Source of the DNA: Perkinsus chesapeaki
Lineage: Eukaryota > Perkinsozoa > Perkinsida > Perkinsidae
DNA: 23,078 nt
Assembly: GCA_013115145.1 (NCBI GenBank)
Contig: JAAPAO010000545.1
Span: 1-23,078, forward strand
Direction of reading: 5' to 3'
Positions 1 to 10,054 of the stretch are shown piece after piece (positions within the stretch are counted from its first letter, which is position 1; every line of letters starts with the position of its first letter). The translations under genes and the position numbers were made by a program. Under the pieces are notes generated by a model, which was given only the letters and a program-made list of their open reading frames with translations, was not told the DNA's origin and did no database searches.

Positions 1-212
1 TCAGCACGTAGTTGTCCAAGCAGAGAGTCCAGAGCTTCTCGAGCTTGAGGGCGCAAAGGATAGTAAGGGGCTTCGATGATGGGATGTTTCGTTGCCAGCT
101 GCATCTTGGCAGTCGGGATGTCCCGTGGGAACTCGGTAGCGAGCTTATCGATCTCATTGTCAGACAGTGCTCTGTCGATCCTGCTCCAAGGAAGACCAAG
201 TTCTTGGAGCTG
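1..212 (-). mobile_element. Partial retroelement pol-like fragment (possible RT N-terminus)
   Basis: The minus strand is open from a TGA at 213-215 to the left window edge (about 70 codons). The end of the frame reads HPIIEAPYYPLRPQAREALD followed by SLLGQLRA. This resembles the segment just before the reverse transcriptase fingers in Ty3/gypsy-type polyproteins, where a substrate-like PY-L-P stretch leads into a helix of the REALD..L..LL type. No catalytic RT motif lies inside the window, so the call rests on this short similarity only. A CAG that could be a splice acceptor lies just upstream on the minus strand, so an exon of an ordinary cellular gene running off the left edge is also possible. 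The flank at 340-362, read on the minus strand, contains TGGCGCC, which resembles a primer-binding site, but it lies too close for an intact element. Confidence 0.38.
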
Positions 213-361
213 TCACAGCTCAGCTGTGATAGATAGTCAACGTCACTCCTGTACACTGCCTGTATACTTCCAACAGTCGCTGTACAATGTACAGCAATAT
301 AATACCACGACATCTCAGTCACTTTCGCCGTTAGTCCTCTACACTCTGGTAGGCGCCATCT

Positions 362-436
362 CTACTGCCCTAAGGGCACTGCCCTTCTACAGTAGAAGTT
401 CTACTCACCTAAGGCGAGTCACCTTCGGAAGGTGAC
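362..436. repeat. Nested short inverted repeats
   Basis: Several self-complementary segments overlap: CTACTG (362-367) with CAGTAG (390-395); GCCCTAAGGGC (366-376); AAGGGCA with TGCCCTT (372-386); CTTCTAC next to GTAGAAG around 385-399; and GTCACCTTC (418-426) with GAAGGTGAC (428-436). Such packing is typical of element ends or a folded RNA. The function is unknown. Confidence 0.6.
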
Positions 437-471
437 CTTCCTACGATGTAACAGCGCTCTGTTGATGCAAT

Positions 472-538
472 GGATCCACCCCATGGGCCAACACATTCCG
501 TCATCATGTCGGAATGTGTTGGCCCATGTGGTGGATTC
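472..538. repeat. Long hairpin: 29-bp arms, 9-nt loop
   Basis: The arms 472-500 and 510-538 are inverted copies that differ at 2 of 29 positions, around the loop 501-509. The core arm contains GGGCCAACACATTCCG and its complement. One of the two differences would still pair as G-U in RNA. It may be a small palindromic (foldback/MITE-like) element or a hairpin RNA. It lies about 150 bp upstream of the zinc-finger start codon. Confidence 0.75.
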
Positions 539-685
539 GTCGCGGCGTCATGACGGCGTCATGAGCCAAGGCTTGACTGCCAAGCAATCTTCCAACCCGC
601 CAAGCAAGGAATCTTGCTCACTTGGCTACTCTTGCATATCCTACATTTTTGTTTTCTTTCATGCGGTCAACAATCGTGTACACAC

Positions 686-1709
686 ATGTCAAGCTCACAC
701 CTTACTGATTCGGAGCTCGACGATGATCGACCACATCGCTGTAGTCAATGCGGCAGCCGGTGAGTATCTGTAACTATCCGACTTAGTAAGAACAAAGTAC
801 TTGTTTCTGAAAACTTCTTTCTTTTTTTTCTCAAACTTTCTACAGTGCATTTGAATTAACACACCTCACGTTCGCCTCACTTTAGTATTATATATGTACA
901 GTAATTCCGCTCTCTACGATCCAGTTAGGTTCCTCAAAAAAGCCCATCTCGATCGGCATGTCGCCTCCGTCCACAGTGACCAACGTCCTTACCAATGTGC
1001 GGTGTGTTTGAAGACATTCAAGCGCTCCAGCCATCTCAAGCGGCACGAGGAGAATGCTCACTCCATTGAGAAAAACGAAATCTGTGAGAAGTGCGGTAAA
1101 GCCTTTGGCGGGTCGGAGCAGCTTCGGAGGCATCTCAAACGGCATCGTAAAGCCGAGCTCGGCAGCGCTGTGAAAGACAATATTTCTGTTGCCAGTATAA
1201 TGTCTAAGAGAGGCGAGCTTTTGCCGGCTCCCCAGGAGTCTGCAGTGCGGTCTGAGAATAAGGAAAGGAAGCTTCATCGGTGCGAGGAATGCGGGAAGAG
1301 CTTCACGCGTCTCAGGGGGCTCCGATTGCACTTGAGATCGAGGCATCATAAAACTCAGTGGGGAGAGGAAGCGACCGTTTTGCCGACATTTCCTTGCCAT
1401 CTGTGCGGATTGGAATTTTCTAGTGGGAGCAATCGGAACACTCATATGCGTGTAAAGCATTCTGGCGGAACTCGGGCGCAATTTAAGTGTTCCCAGTGCG
1501 CTTTTGAATCTCCTTATCGCCACGTGGTGGTTCGGCATGAGAAGAATATTCACGGTGATGGCGATGCAACGAAGCGGAAGGATGATGGTATTGCGGAGGA
1601 GACAGCTGCCAAGGCGTGCAGATTCGATACTTTCGGAAGGACGTCGGGGCCGAGCTCGCTGTTTATGGCGCGAATTCCTATTGGGGTTGGCAGCGACAGT
1701 GACGTATAG
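686..1709 (+). CDS. C2H2 zinc-finger protein, two exons, about six fingers
   Basis: The model joins exon 686-759 to exon 929-1709 (855 nt, 284 aa). The ATG at 894 is not the start: beginning there loses the CxxC half of finger 1. Splicing the CSQCGS end of exon 1 to the RFLKKAHLDRH start of exon 2 restores C-x2-C-x12-H-x4-H exactly. Further fingers are YQCAVC...HLKRHEENAH, ICEKCGKAF...HLKRH, HRCEECGKSF...HLRSRHH, FPCHLCGLEF...HMRVKH and FKCSQCAFES...RHEKNIH. Between fingers 3 and 4 is a linker of about 45 residues without fingers. The tail after the last finger is basic then low-complexity and ends in GSDSDV. It is probably a nuclear DNA- or RNA-binding protein. I cannot assign an orthologue, because C2H2 arrays are shared by many families. 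The donor is GTGAGT at 760 and the acceptor GTTAG at 924-928. Confidence 0.85.
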
Positions 1710-2146
1710 TATTATTGGTATGTGGGAAAGTTGGTATCATTGGAAACAGTTTCTTTTATCAATGTTATACATTTGTGTTGGTGGGAATGGGGATTGTTTT
1801 GAAATCCGGTAGTTTTCTTCGGGAAGAGGATTAGTAGGCCTAACTAGTTGGGGGGTATCGGTTAATTTCAACTACTAATAGATACGCATGTATTTTAGGT
1901 TGAAGCATGCATGTATATCTTAGGTTGAAGCATGCGTGTATATCTTAGGTTGAAGCATGCACGTATATCTTAGGTTGAAGCATGCATGCATATCTTATGT
2001 TGAAGCATGCATGCGCATTTTTGGTTGAAGCATGCATGCGTATCTTTGGTTGAAGCATGCATGCATATCTTAGGTTGGAGCCTGATTTTGATTCCTCTTA
2101 GCCTTCTTTCTCTCTTTTTTGGGGTTACTCCCTTCCTCCTCGGTCC
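1710..2146. other. Interval between zinc-finger and Hsp40 genes
   Basis: No coding exon is seen. It holds the 25-bp tandem array at 1897-2095, followed by a pyrimidine-rich stretch (about 2097-2140) leading into the Hsp40 ATG. No AATAAA follows the zinc-finger stop. Confidence 0.6.
1897..2095. repeat. Tandem repeat, 25-bp unit, about 7.5 copies
   Basis: AGGTTGAAGC restarts every 25 bp at 1897, 1922, 1947, 1972, 1997, 2022 and 2047, with a diverged partial copy at 2072. Each unit continues with a GCATGCATG-type purine/pyrimidine-alternating segment and TATCTT. Copies differ by single bases. It lies between two genes on the same strand. Confidence 0.9.
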
Positions 2147-5100
2147 ATGGGTAAGGACTATTACAACATCCTCGGCGTGGATAGAAGTGCCGGACCGCAG
2201 GAGATTAAAAAAGCGTACAATTTTGGGGCGCGCGGGAAATATCTCAACGGGGAATTTCCGTCCATAAATTCGATTGAATTTTCAACTCGGATTGATTAAA
2301 TTGAAGTAACGAATCACTTCATCGAGTTGGTCGATTTATTCCAGCCATTCTGGGGCGCGCGGGAATTCATTATCTTCCAACTCTTCATTTCAGGTACCGT
2401 AAACAAGCCTTACGGTGGCATCCCGATAAAAACCCAAATAACAGGGAAACGGCGGAGCATAAATTCAGGGACGTACGCTGATTAGTCGAAGCTTTCCATT
2501 AGTCCATTTCGTCATTGTTAACGTCATTCGTCGTTAGTCTCCTCTATGCGTACTTTACTGTTCTTACGTAATTTACGTTCCTCCTTATTTTTTAAACAAA
2601 CACCGTTCATTTTTCGGGGCAATTTTCTATTACATGCTTTTCTGCCCTTTTCGCCTTTTGCGTTTCCCGTCATTTTCTATCTGTTCTATTTTTATCATTT
2701 TTCCTTGGTCCACATTCGCCGCTCTATTCCCTTTCCTTCGCTCTTCCTTTTCAAATAATAACCTTCTCATCTATCGTTTTCCGATTATCTCATTCCGTTT
2801 GTTGTTCAGATAGGAGAAGCATTTGACGTTCTTAGTGATTCTCAAAAGAAAAATATGTACTAGGGTTACGGCGGAGCGGAGCTTTTTTGTCGTTGGAGGT
2901 GGTTTGGAATTAATGGTATTAGTAGATACGATCAGTTTGGTGAAGAGGGGCTTAAGAACGACGGAGCAGGATGTGGCTTTGGGCCAGGAATGTAATAAAG
3001 AGAGCAGACACAGGAACATGTATTATCCTCCTCCGTATCACTAGTAACATATTTCCTATCAAACTCCTTCCTATTATATCTCCTCCTCCTCCGTATCACT
3101 AGTAACATATTACCTATCAAACTCCTTTCTATTATATCTCCTCCGTATCACTAGTAACATATTTCCTATCAAACTCCTTTCTATTATATCTCCTCCTTTA
3201 ATCAGGTTCGGTGGTCGCGGCGGTGGAAATGGATACCATTACAGTTTCTCTCGGGATCCGAATGATATATTCGCCCAGATGTTCGGTGACGGTGGCATGT
3301 TCATGAACAGCGGCGGGATGGATGATTATGGCGATCCGTTCTTTGGGGGAGGTAGTAATCGGAAGGTCGCGGGTTCGAATCCTGGTCTTACATTATAATG
3401 TGTAATAACAAACGTAATTTAATTTACATGGCTCAACTACAAGCATGAACGTCTGATGGTTGGGAGTCTAATTGGAATTTATATCACGGAACTCGGCAGG
3501 TGAAAAGCTAGTCAATTCTGGTGAGGTACAACACTAGCTGCCAGAATCTTGTGACAAGATACGGGGACAGCAAATTGTGTGCTCACACAATCGCACATTT
3601 TCACCCATGCGTATTTTTAATTTTTGTAGGAATGCATCGGCGGAACGGATTTGGACGGTGTTCGTCGAGGCGAGCATCGAGTCCTGAAGCTAAAAAGAGC
3701 CGTAAGTAGAGTAAAACGTCACGCGCCACAAAATTGGGGATCTATTATAGGAATTGCGGAATTCGATTTAAAGTGCTCGTTAGAGGAGCTCTACCAAGGA
3801 AAGGCGAAAAGAGTAAAGGTGAGGATTCTTCCATGCGAAAGGGCGTGGGTTCGATCCCAGTGGGTGTCGCTTTAGATTAAGAGATCGAGCTGTACTGTGC
3901 AAAGGCCGTCCGAGACCACACTGGAAATTGAAGTTAAACCTGGCTGGAAAGCCGGTAAGCATCGAACTTTCTGACACCTCTAGCTACGGAAAATCGCGAC
4001 GGAAATGTGTGGTTTATTGTAGAGTATATTTGCTTCTTGTTTTTCCCGTTGTTGATACAAGCTGTGGTAGGAAAGAACGCCCCTCTTCATCATCCGTTAT
4101 ACTTATCATTATACACTCATTACACTGCAGTGATATGGATTTATTATAATAATAAACCAGTAACAGAAGTAGTATATCCCACGTAGTCTTACGTAGGTAA
4201 ATTGATATAATAGTAAATGAGTAGCATTCAAGCTATTGCTGCAACACGTACCGTGTTAAAGCTTCAAGAGTTGAACCTCGGTTTCTAAAAATGTGTGTAA
4301 ATACGAATTCTACGTATCAAATTTAATCACTTTGTAAATTTCTTGTGGTAGGCACTAAGATTACGTTTGCCGGGGAAGGTGATGAGTTGGGCTGCTCCGG
4401 CAAATGCCAGGATGTAGCCTTTGTTATCAGAGAGAAGGATCATCCTTTGTTCGAGCGATCAGGGTGAGCTTGGAAATATCTTTTGGGAGCTGGAATGAAA
4501 TTTTTGGGAGTTCAAATGAGCATTTTTAAATAATGTCATAACTCTACCAAGAAGCATCTTCGTATATTTGAACTATATAATTATTATGGAAATTCTGGAT
4601 CAATAATATTTATTATTTATACTGTATTGAGGGAGCTGCATGGGAGAAAAGATTATGGAGCAGTAGTTGGTAAACAGTTATGACGGAAAACCGCTCTGGG
4701 AGGCGAGAGCAATCTCGCCAGTCAAATCTTCCTTGCCGCTGTTCGGCAGTTTGGCCGTGTCGCACCTTGTCCCATTGTTAAGCTCTGCGCGAATCACTAG
4801 GAGTTAGAATTCCGATCTACTTCTTCGGACCCCCCCGGATCAAGTGTTAGGAGTTTTCGAATTTGTTAATTTTACCCAACCAGAACAAGCAAGGAAGGCG
4901 TCCGTTTTCCGTTATGAAATTTCACCACATCCTTCCCGATTCACCGTATCGTGGTTTTCACCGGTAACTGTCATCCGATGCGGCTCTAGTATAACCAGTT
5001 AACATATGTTCAAGTGGGTAGTTATCATTTTAGCATGTTTTCTGTTGAAGTGTAAAAGTGAACGCTTCGTGGTGTCATGTGAATTGGCATAACTCAACTT

Positions 5101-5631
5101 TTTCAGGTCCGATTTAATTTACAAGGCGAGGATAAGTCTGAAGGAAGCCCTGACTGGCTTTGAGAAAGATATCCCGACATTAGCTGGACACAGCCGAAGG
5201 TAGCAGCAACCTGACCTCCAGGGTATCTTGTTAGTTTTAACCTCGAAATATCTTTTGAGAGTTTTTCCGGTTTATGACTTTTTCGCCGATTCCTACTCTA
5301 GCGGGGGGCGACTGTTTCAACTTCCCGGGTATAATATTATTCTTCAAAATCGATTGATAATATTATTAGCGTAAGGCAAGTACTTAACCTCTTGGGAATC
5401 TTGCTGTTTCCAACCTCAAAATATCTTTTATTTTAGCTGCTCAATTTTCTGTCTTTCAGGATACGAATTAATCATCTGGTGAAACCTGGCGGACAGGAAG
5501 TAATTGAAGGTGCTGGAATGCCCATCTCGAAGCAGCCGGGGAAATTCGGAAATCTAATCGTTGTTTTCGACGTAGATTTCCCGGACAATTTAACTGGAGC
5601 TCAGATGGAGGCGCTGAAGAATCTACTCTGA
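2147..5631 (+). CDS. Class B J-domain chaperone (DNAJB1-like Hsp40)
   Basis: Co-chaperone of Hsp70, cytosolic or nuclear. Eleven exons: 2147-2214, 2394-2472, 2810-2856, 2926-2991, 3206-3351, 3630-3701, 3751-3818, 3876-3954, 4352-4463, 5107-5199, 5460-5631 (1002 nt, 333 aa; DNAJB1-type proteins are about 330-340 aa). Residues 1-70 are the J domain: it starts [12 protein letters not shown], carries the HPD triad in [11 protein letters not shown] and continues with VLSDSQKK. Exon 4 gives [10 protein letters not shown], then a Gly/Phe-rich linker ([14 protein letters not shown]...) with [13 protein letters not shown]. No zinc-finger domain is present, which makes it class B. The C-terminal substrate-binding part includes [38 protein letters not shown] and [18 protein letters not shown]. 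All phases agree; donors of exons 1-3 are GTAC, weaker than usual. AATAAA at 5884-5889 is a likely poly(A) signal. The introns carry unusual repeats (see separate entries). Confidence 0.93.
2215..2393 (+). repeat. Hsp40 intron 1 with paired GGGGCGCGCGGGAA motifs
   Basis: This 179-nt intron contains GGGGCGCGCGGGAA at 2225-2238 and an identical copy at 2352-2365. Both the donor side (GC|GTAC) and the acceptor side (CAG|GTAC) carry GTAC, which looks like a short target-site duplication. A related core GGCGCGCGAGAAA is in RagC intron 4 (11658-11670), and GGGGCGCGCG is in an exon of the unrecognised gene (9218-9227). Confidence 0.65.
3022..3200. repeat. Tandem repeat, 52-58 bp unit, 3 copies, inside Hsp40 intron 4
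   Basis: CCGTATCACTAGTAACATAT recurs at 3033, 3091 and 3143. Each copy continues with ATCAAACTCCTTTCTATTAT or a near copy of it, and TCCTCC is variably repeated between copies. It makes up most of intron 2992-3205. The ATCAAACTCCTTTCTATTAT part also occurs at about 17616-17635 in an RFC3 intron, so the unit is dispersed. Confidence 0.85.
3352..3629 (+). repeat. Hsp40 intron 5 starting with a tRNA T-arm-like sequence
   Basis: The intron begins GTAGTAATCGGAAGGTCGCG and continues into GGTTCGAATCC (3372-3382). An AGGTC variable-loop-like stretch followed by a perfect pol III B-box sequence is how the 3' half of a tRNA reads. No complete cloverleaf is present. The donor itself lies at the start of this tRNA-like segment. 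Confidence 0.6.
3702..3750 (+). repeat. 49-nt Hsp40 intron 6 with GTCACGCGCCACAAAATT motif
   Basis: A short intron between AAAAAGAGCC and GAATTGCGG. The motif at about 3718-3735 matches, with small changes, those in RagC intron 6 (12191-12231), in RFC3 intron 9 (about 17861) and in the Hsp40 3' flank (about 5760). Confidence 0.65.
3819..3875 (+). repeat. 57-nt Hsp40 intron 7 consisting largely of tRNA-like T-arm
   Basis: The intron runs from GTGAGG to CTTTAG. Its middle contains GGTTCGATCCC (3848-3858) inside a TGGG/CCCA stem and then GTGGGTGTCGC, like the T-arm and acceptor 3' strand of a tRNA. It lies exactly between the codons for RVK and IKRSS, in phase 0. Confidence 0.65.
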
Positions 5632-6507
5632 GAAGGTTGAGATATAATAGCTGCGCATGCGTGCAGGATTTATTTTCATACCAACTTTCCGGTAAATTAC
5701 GCCTCAGTCGTTGTTGTTGCCGTGCCACTCACTAGCTTCACTCACTTGTATAAATTTATTCACGCGCCACGAAATTACCCATATACACTAGTAGATCACC
5801 ACCACTGTAGCATCACCATAAACTTACGTACCCATCGAACTAGTTTGATATCTACTACGATTGACTGTTTCATAAATACCTGAAATAAAAGAGTTTGGTT
5901 GTAGTAGTTAAATTAGGGGAGGAAACATAATCGATCGGGTGATCGATTTGGTTGATAGTTGGGGGTTATGAGTGATTGAGGTGATTGAGTTGGTTAAGCG
6001 AGTGGAGCGTAGGTTCGCGCTTTAATAGTAGTTTGCGCATGCGTGCGAAAAAATTATCCAGCTCGATTTGAAGAAGTTAACTACATGGCTTATATCATTC
6101 GCTCCTACAGTGGGAAAATACAATAGATTCGGATTATATCTTACTGCTGGTTTGCGGTTAAAAAATTCTTACCACTGAAAAACGGCAGGCCTAGGGATCG
6201 AACTTGAGTGATGGCGTACAGTAATCATCATCATCAGCTACCAAGTAGATACAGGATTCATTCAATGTTGATTGATGAACCCACTGCCTTGAACAATTCG
6301 CCTAAGTCGATCCTATTCATCATCATTATCTCCGGTGTGCTGCTGTGTATTATATAAATACAGCCATTCTATTTTCCAGAGAATTTCTGGATGCATTTCT
6401 CCATTAGCGTTGTGTAAGTTACATAGTCTAGTAAAGAGGACGGGTCGCAATATGAAATTTCAGCGATTTGAAATCGCTCACGTTAAAAAGTTCAGTTCAC
6501 CTCTTTG
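5632..6507. other. Interval between Hsp40 and unrecognised gene
   Basis: No coding exon is recognised in 876 bp. It contains a CACGCGCCACGAAATT motif (about 5760-5776), AATAAA at 5884-5889, an imperfect copy (two mismatches) of the 20-bp palindrome at 5929-5948, and a minus-strand B-box-like GGGATCGAAC at 6194-6203. A possible 3' splice acceptor (GTTCAG) lies 12 bp before the ATG at 6508. Confidence 0.55.
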
Positions 6508-9449
6508 ATGTCTTCTGATGAAGGTCCTCCAGAGGACTGCTGTGTCTCAGAGACTTTGACGCAAGAAATCTTGGACGCAACGGCAGCGCAGAGCAGCGGC
6601 AATAGCGCACTGCGAAGGTTTTCTGATGTCAGCAGAGTAATAAATGGGCGCAAGGGTGAAATGGAAATTTCGGGAATCTTCAGATACTCCGGGTTGGTTA
6701 TGGGAAACTACCAGCAGAACGGACGGCGCTAAAAAGTGGATATTAATTTCAGCGATTCCCGGGCTGATTGTATTTCTCCGCGGAAGCTCTCAGAATTTCG
6801 GAAAAATAACGGAAAAAGCGGGAAATAACGGAAAAAGCGGGAAGTCGGGGAAAAAGCGGGAAATGACGGAAAAAGCGGAAAATAACGGAAAAAAGCGGGA
6901 AAAAGCGGAAAAAGCGTAAAATAACGGAAAAGCGGAAAATCGGGGAAAAATCGAAGAATTTGTAGTGAAGTATAGATTAAAGTGAAATACAGACATTAGA
7001 TATGACAGAAATATGTCATTGTAAGGTGTTACAGTATCGAGGAGGGTATGTCGAAATGGTAATGATCGGAGCGATAGCGGGTAATAAGGAGGCGGACGGG
7101 GGGACTCTGGGATTGGGAAAAGGGAGGATTTAACGGAACTCCAGTGTTTGAGATTGGAGACGCATTCCTCGCGGATTTGATAGTTGGAATGATCGAAGAT
7201 TAGTCCCACCTCGAAGAAATACGTAACATTTGGAGGACCACTTTCCTGTAGTAAATTTGTATAGGTATTAATATATGGGAGACACGGGCAATTGTATTGG
7301 TTAATAATCAAGACAATTCAATCAATCAATGATCAATGATTACTAGAGCCACATTTACGTTGGTTCATCGAACAGCTCGGAGTTAACCTTTTGATATTAC
7401 AATTCTCATAGCTCCTGCTGCCGCAATTTCCGTGGATCTATTTAGAGAAGGATCTTATGCCAAATATGTCGCGAAATTGATCATGCTTCCATCATTAACT
7501 AAATATACGCGAGTGACTACCGAAAGGTATATGGGCAACTTCGTGGCGAGTTGTAGTTGTTTCTGACTTCTCAGGGATGGCCTCGAGATATCAAAGCGCA
7601 GTTCTTTGAATACGCAGATTATTGGAGAGGACCGGAGGCGAGGTGAAATGACCTCGGTGTTCGAAACTGTCAGGCGTCGCGCCGGTTCGGTGGCATCGTA
7701 TGGAGTAGGCAGTAATAACTGGTTGTTCACCAAGACAGCGTGACCACCTTACCGGCCACCATGGATCACTGCCGTGGTGGCCAAGATTTTGGAAATGTCC
7801 GATGTACGATATAATTTTGTGGAAGCACGATTTTTGGCAGTTTCATAAAATATGACTAGCGAAAATTTTCACCACAGTCATCGTGACCGTGGTGGTTCGT
7901 AAACCCCGTAGGATCAACTGGCAACAAATGGACACGAGAACTCGTTGTCTTGGAAGAACTAGCGCTGAGACACTGTATGTGGTATAGCTTTGTGGAGAAG
8001 TTCGGCCGAAGCTGGTTACCTTCCACCGTTATTCAGTTATTCAGTTTGGGATTCCAACATAATTGATGCATTTGTAGGGGAAATTTCTTACAAGGGTAAC
8101 TCAAGGAGATATCGATCAACCGTTTCATGAAAAAATTGGACACCTGGTATTAGTATGTTCAGTGCATTTAATATCTCCGATGGTCGCATGTCAAGGAATC
8201 TGAGTGGGGGACTGCAGAATCTTGCGGATGTTTTTAGGCGACAAACAGATATGTGAGGAGTGTGTCGTGGAGCCTATGGTTGAAGTGAAGGATCCACCTA
8301 CGCCTGAAATTCCCCTAGCTAGGAAAGGTAGTTTCGTGGTCGGGTCATATCTCCCGCAGTTAGTTAACCATCACTCCCTATATTCCCTTCTCGAGAACCC
8401 TACTATCTCCTCGCTCCTTGAGTTCGTTAATATCCGAACCTTCGATTACCATTAGGGGTAGTGCTCAAGGCTGGCGACTCGCAAGCTCAGCTCCCTCGTT
8501 CAGTCATATCGATTACGTGATCGATTTCATTCCCATCAGGTAGCGACGCATCGCCTACCCTGCATTCACGGAGGGATGTTCAATCGGGAAGAGTGGCAGT
8601 GGAGCCACCGGAAGTGCACTCGCTGGTAACCGTTCGTTTTGGTCTCTAATATGATCTCTCTGGATCTCTTATTTCAGGGTTTGATTGAAGCCTTGATCGA
8701 GAATCCCTCGACATTTATGCCAGGATTGGCAGGTCAATATGGTCACCGTTGGAACCGGAGGTTGGCAGGAACCTGGGCGGAGGAGTGTTGGATTGGGAGA
8801 AATCGTGTCACATGAACACGATCTATCGTGATACCGTCTGACATCAGCCGCTGAATTGGCGTCAATAATGAGCGATTTGAACTTGGTCTCTGGCGGCTCT
8901 TTCGAATGTCATCACCCTAGGTACTGCCCTGGTGGTAGTGTGCATGAGAGACGGCAAATAGGAAATGCAGTGAATCTAAAAGGTCGGAGGAGCATGACAT
9001 GGAACTCGCGTTTGTATCCTAATATTTCCGAACCTTGATTACAGCTGGGGCTGCGTCGAATTTAGTGGATAATATCGCCGTCCTTGGAGATAAGGTGCGG
9101 AAACCGTTCTCGAATCCTTCACTCTCTGGCTTCTATGTTACGACTTGGTTTAAAGTCGAGGTGGTCAAGTCCCAGGGGGAAAATGTTGATGAAGTTCCGG
9201 GTGTTAGGCGATTGATTGGGGCGCGCGATCGTAGCATAGTTGCGCGGTTGCTTGACCCACTCGGGAGAGCCGATCTATATCCGTAACGGTATTACCATCC
9301 CACATGCAAGAAGGCTCACGCCTGTACGGTATGCTCGAACAATTATCAAGGAAACGGGTGAAAAACTTCGCCCGACCAATGACATCTCAAACCTTTGAGG
9401 CTTGAAGAGAAACTACAGTGCGTTCGCGTTTGGTGGGCAAGTTGATTAA
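6508..9449 (+). CDS. Multi-exon gene of unknown function
   Basis: I do not recognise the product. The probable first exon starts at 6508 (MSSDEGPPEDCCVSETLTQE..., acidic; later ALRRFSDVSR), but its 3' end and any exon before 7412 are unresolved (a candidate lies near 7125-7170). From 7412 a consistent chain is seen: 7412-7526, 7575-7739, 8154-8203, 8238-8327, 8456-8516, 8544-8625, 8678-8732, 9045-9094, 9176-9282, 9311-9357, 9400-9449. After the first two bases it reads 290 codons, including the stop, with all phases matching. Visible segments are SVDLFREGSYAKYVAKLIML, a basic/serine-rich stretch (ISKRSSLNTQ, RRRGEMTSVFETVRRRAGS), a CEEC pair, a proline/acidic segment (VEVKDPPTPEIPLARK), LIEALIENPSTFMPGLA and a C-terminal ARLLDPLGRADLYP...RYARTIIKET. 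There is no signal peptide, transmembrane run or known catalytic motif. Several predicted introns are only 27-48 nt, so some junctions may be wrong. Confidence 0.55.
6790..6952. repeat. Purine-rich degenerate tandem repeat
   Basis: GGAAAAAGCGGGAAATAACG and variants are repeated about eight times with lengths of roughly 16-22 bp. The plus strand is almost free of pyrimidines except for the C of CG. It lies in the 5' part of the unrecognised gene, probably in an intron. A 173-codon minus-strand frame across it reads as F/P/S-rich low complexity and is not taken as a gene. Confidence 0.8.
8507..8526. repeat. Copy of ATCGAT-CACGTG-ATCGAT palindrome at an exon/intron junction
   Basis: TATCGATTACGTGATCGATT differs at two positions from the perfect palindrome at 22651-22670. 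The predicted 27-nt intron 8517-8543 begins with GTGATCGATT inside it, so the motif supplies the donor. Confidence 0.55.
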
Positions 9450-10054
9450 AATTGAATATTTCGCGTGAGAGTGATGAAAATTGGCTAAAACCTTCAAGAC
9501 AAGGGGAATCGATTGGTATAATTTTCATGACAAAACCTCTCAGCCGTTTCATCGTGAGGGCGAGCGAGAAGAAAAATGAGCGTACTCAGCGTTCGTGTCT
9601 GTTTTGTTGGTTCACGAAATCTCTTGTTGCAAGAGACTGGCATTTCTGTGGATAAACCCTAAATAAGCTTCATTTTCGGAATCTGGAGATGGCTCTATAT
9701 CATCATCCAACCATATTTACTGTGTGGTGCCGTGTTTTCATTCCACGAGTTCCAAACATCGCGCGTTTTGCACGTAATAGGCGGGGAAATTTGCCGAAAA
9801 TCTGATCTGAAATCCCTGACATGCTGAGTTCAACATGAGAGGGATTGAAGTCCATTGTGTACCGCATCGTAACACTACCTAACCCACCAGCCCCCCCTTC
9901 GATCATCATCAATCATAAGATTGGAGTAGGTATCTGAGCGTCTGAGTAGTTCGAAAATACTAACCAGCAGTTTGATAAAAGTGTGGAATCGATTAACTCT
10001 TACGTGGCAGTATGCAGTCATCACCAACCTGACGGATTTCAGTTCATTTTTATA
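9450..10054. other. Interval between unrecognised gene and RagC gene
   Basis: No supported exon is seen in 605 bp; open frames of 60-70 codons on both strands have no domain signal. The end is pyrimidine-rich and contains GGATTTCAG about 15 bases before the RagC ATG, a strong acceptor without an obvious upstream exon. Confidence 0.5.

Larger units (their letters stand above)
216..685. other. Non-coding interval rich in inverted repeats
   Basis: No convincing coding exon is seen here. The interval holds a cluster of short palindromes (362-436) and one long hairpin (472-538), which are listed separately. Open frames of 113-119 codons cross it, but they have no domain signal and run through the inverted repeats. 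It may be the remnant of a transposable element or the upstream region of the zinc-finger gene. Confidence 0.5.

Noticed and set aside
894-928. Zinc-finger gene starting at the ATG at 894
   Set aside because: It drops the CxxC of finger 1; the exon at 686-759 joined at 929 restores the finger with correct spacing.
888-1553. 221-codon minus-strand open frame
   Set aside because: Antisense shadow of the zinc-finger exon, no domain signal.
3819-3875. A functional tRNA gene
   Set aside because: Only T-arm and acceptor-like parts are present, with no D-arm or anticodon stem, and the segment is exactly an intron.
6790-7311. 173-codon minus-strand open frame
   Set aside because: Its composition comes from the purine-rich repeat (F/P/S runs) on the opposite strand.
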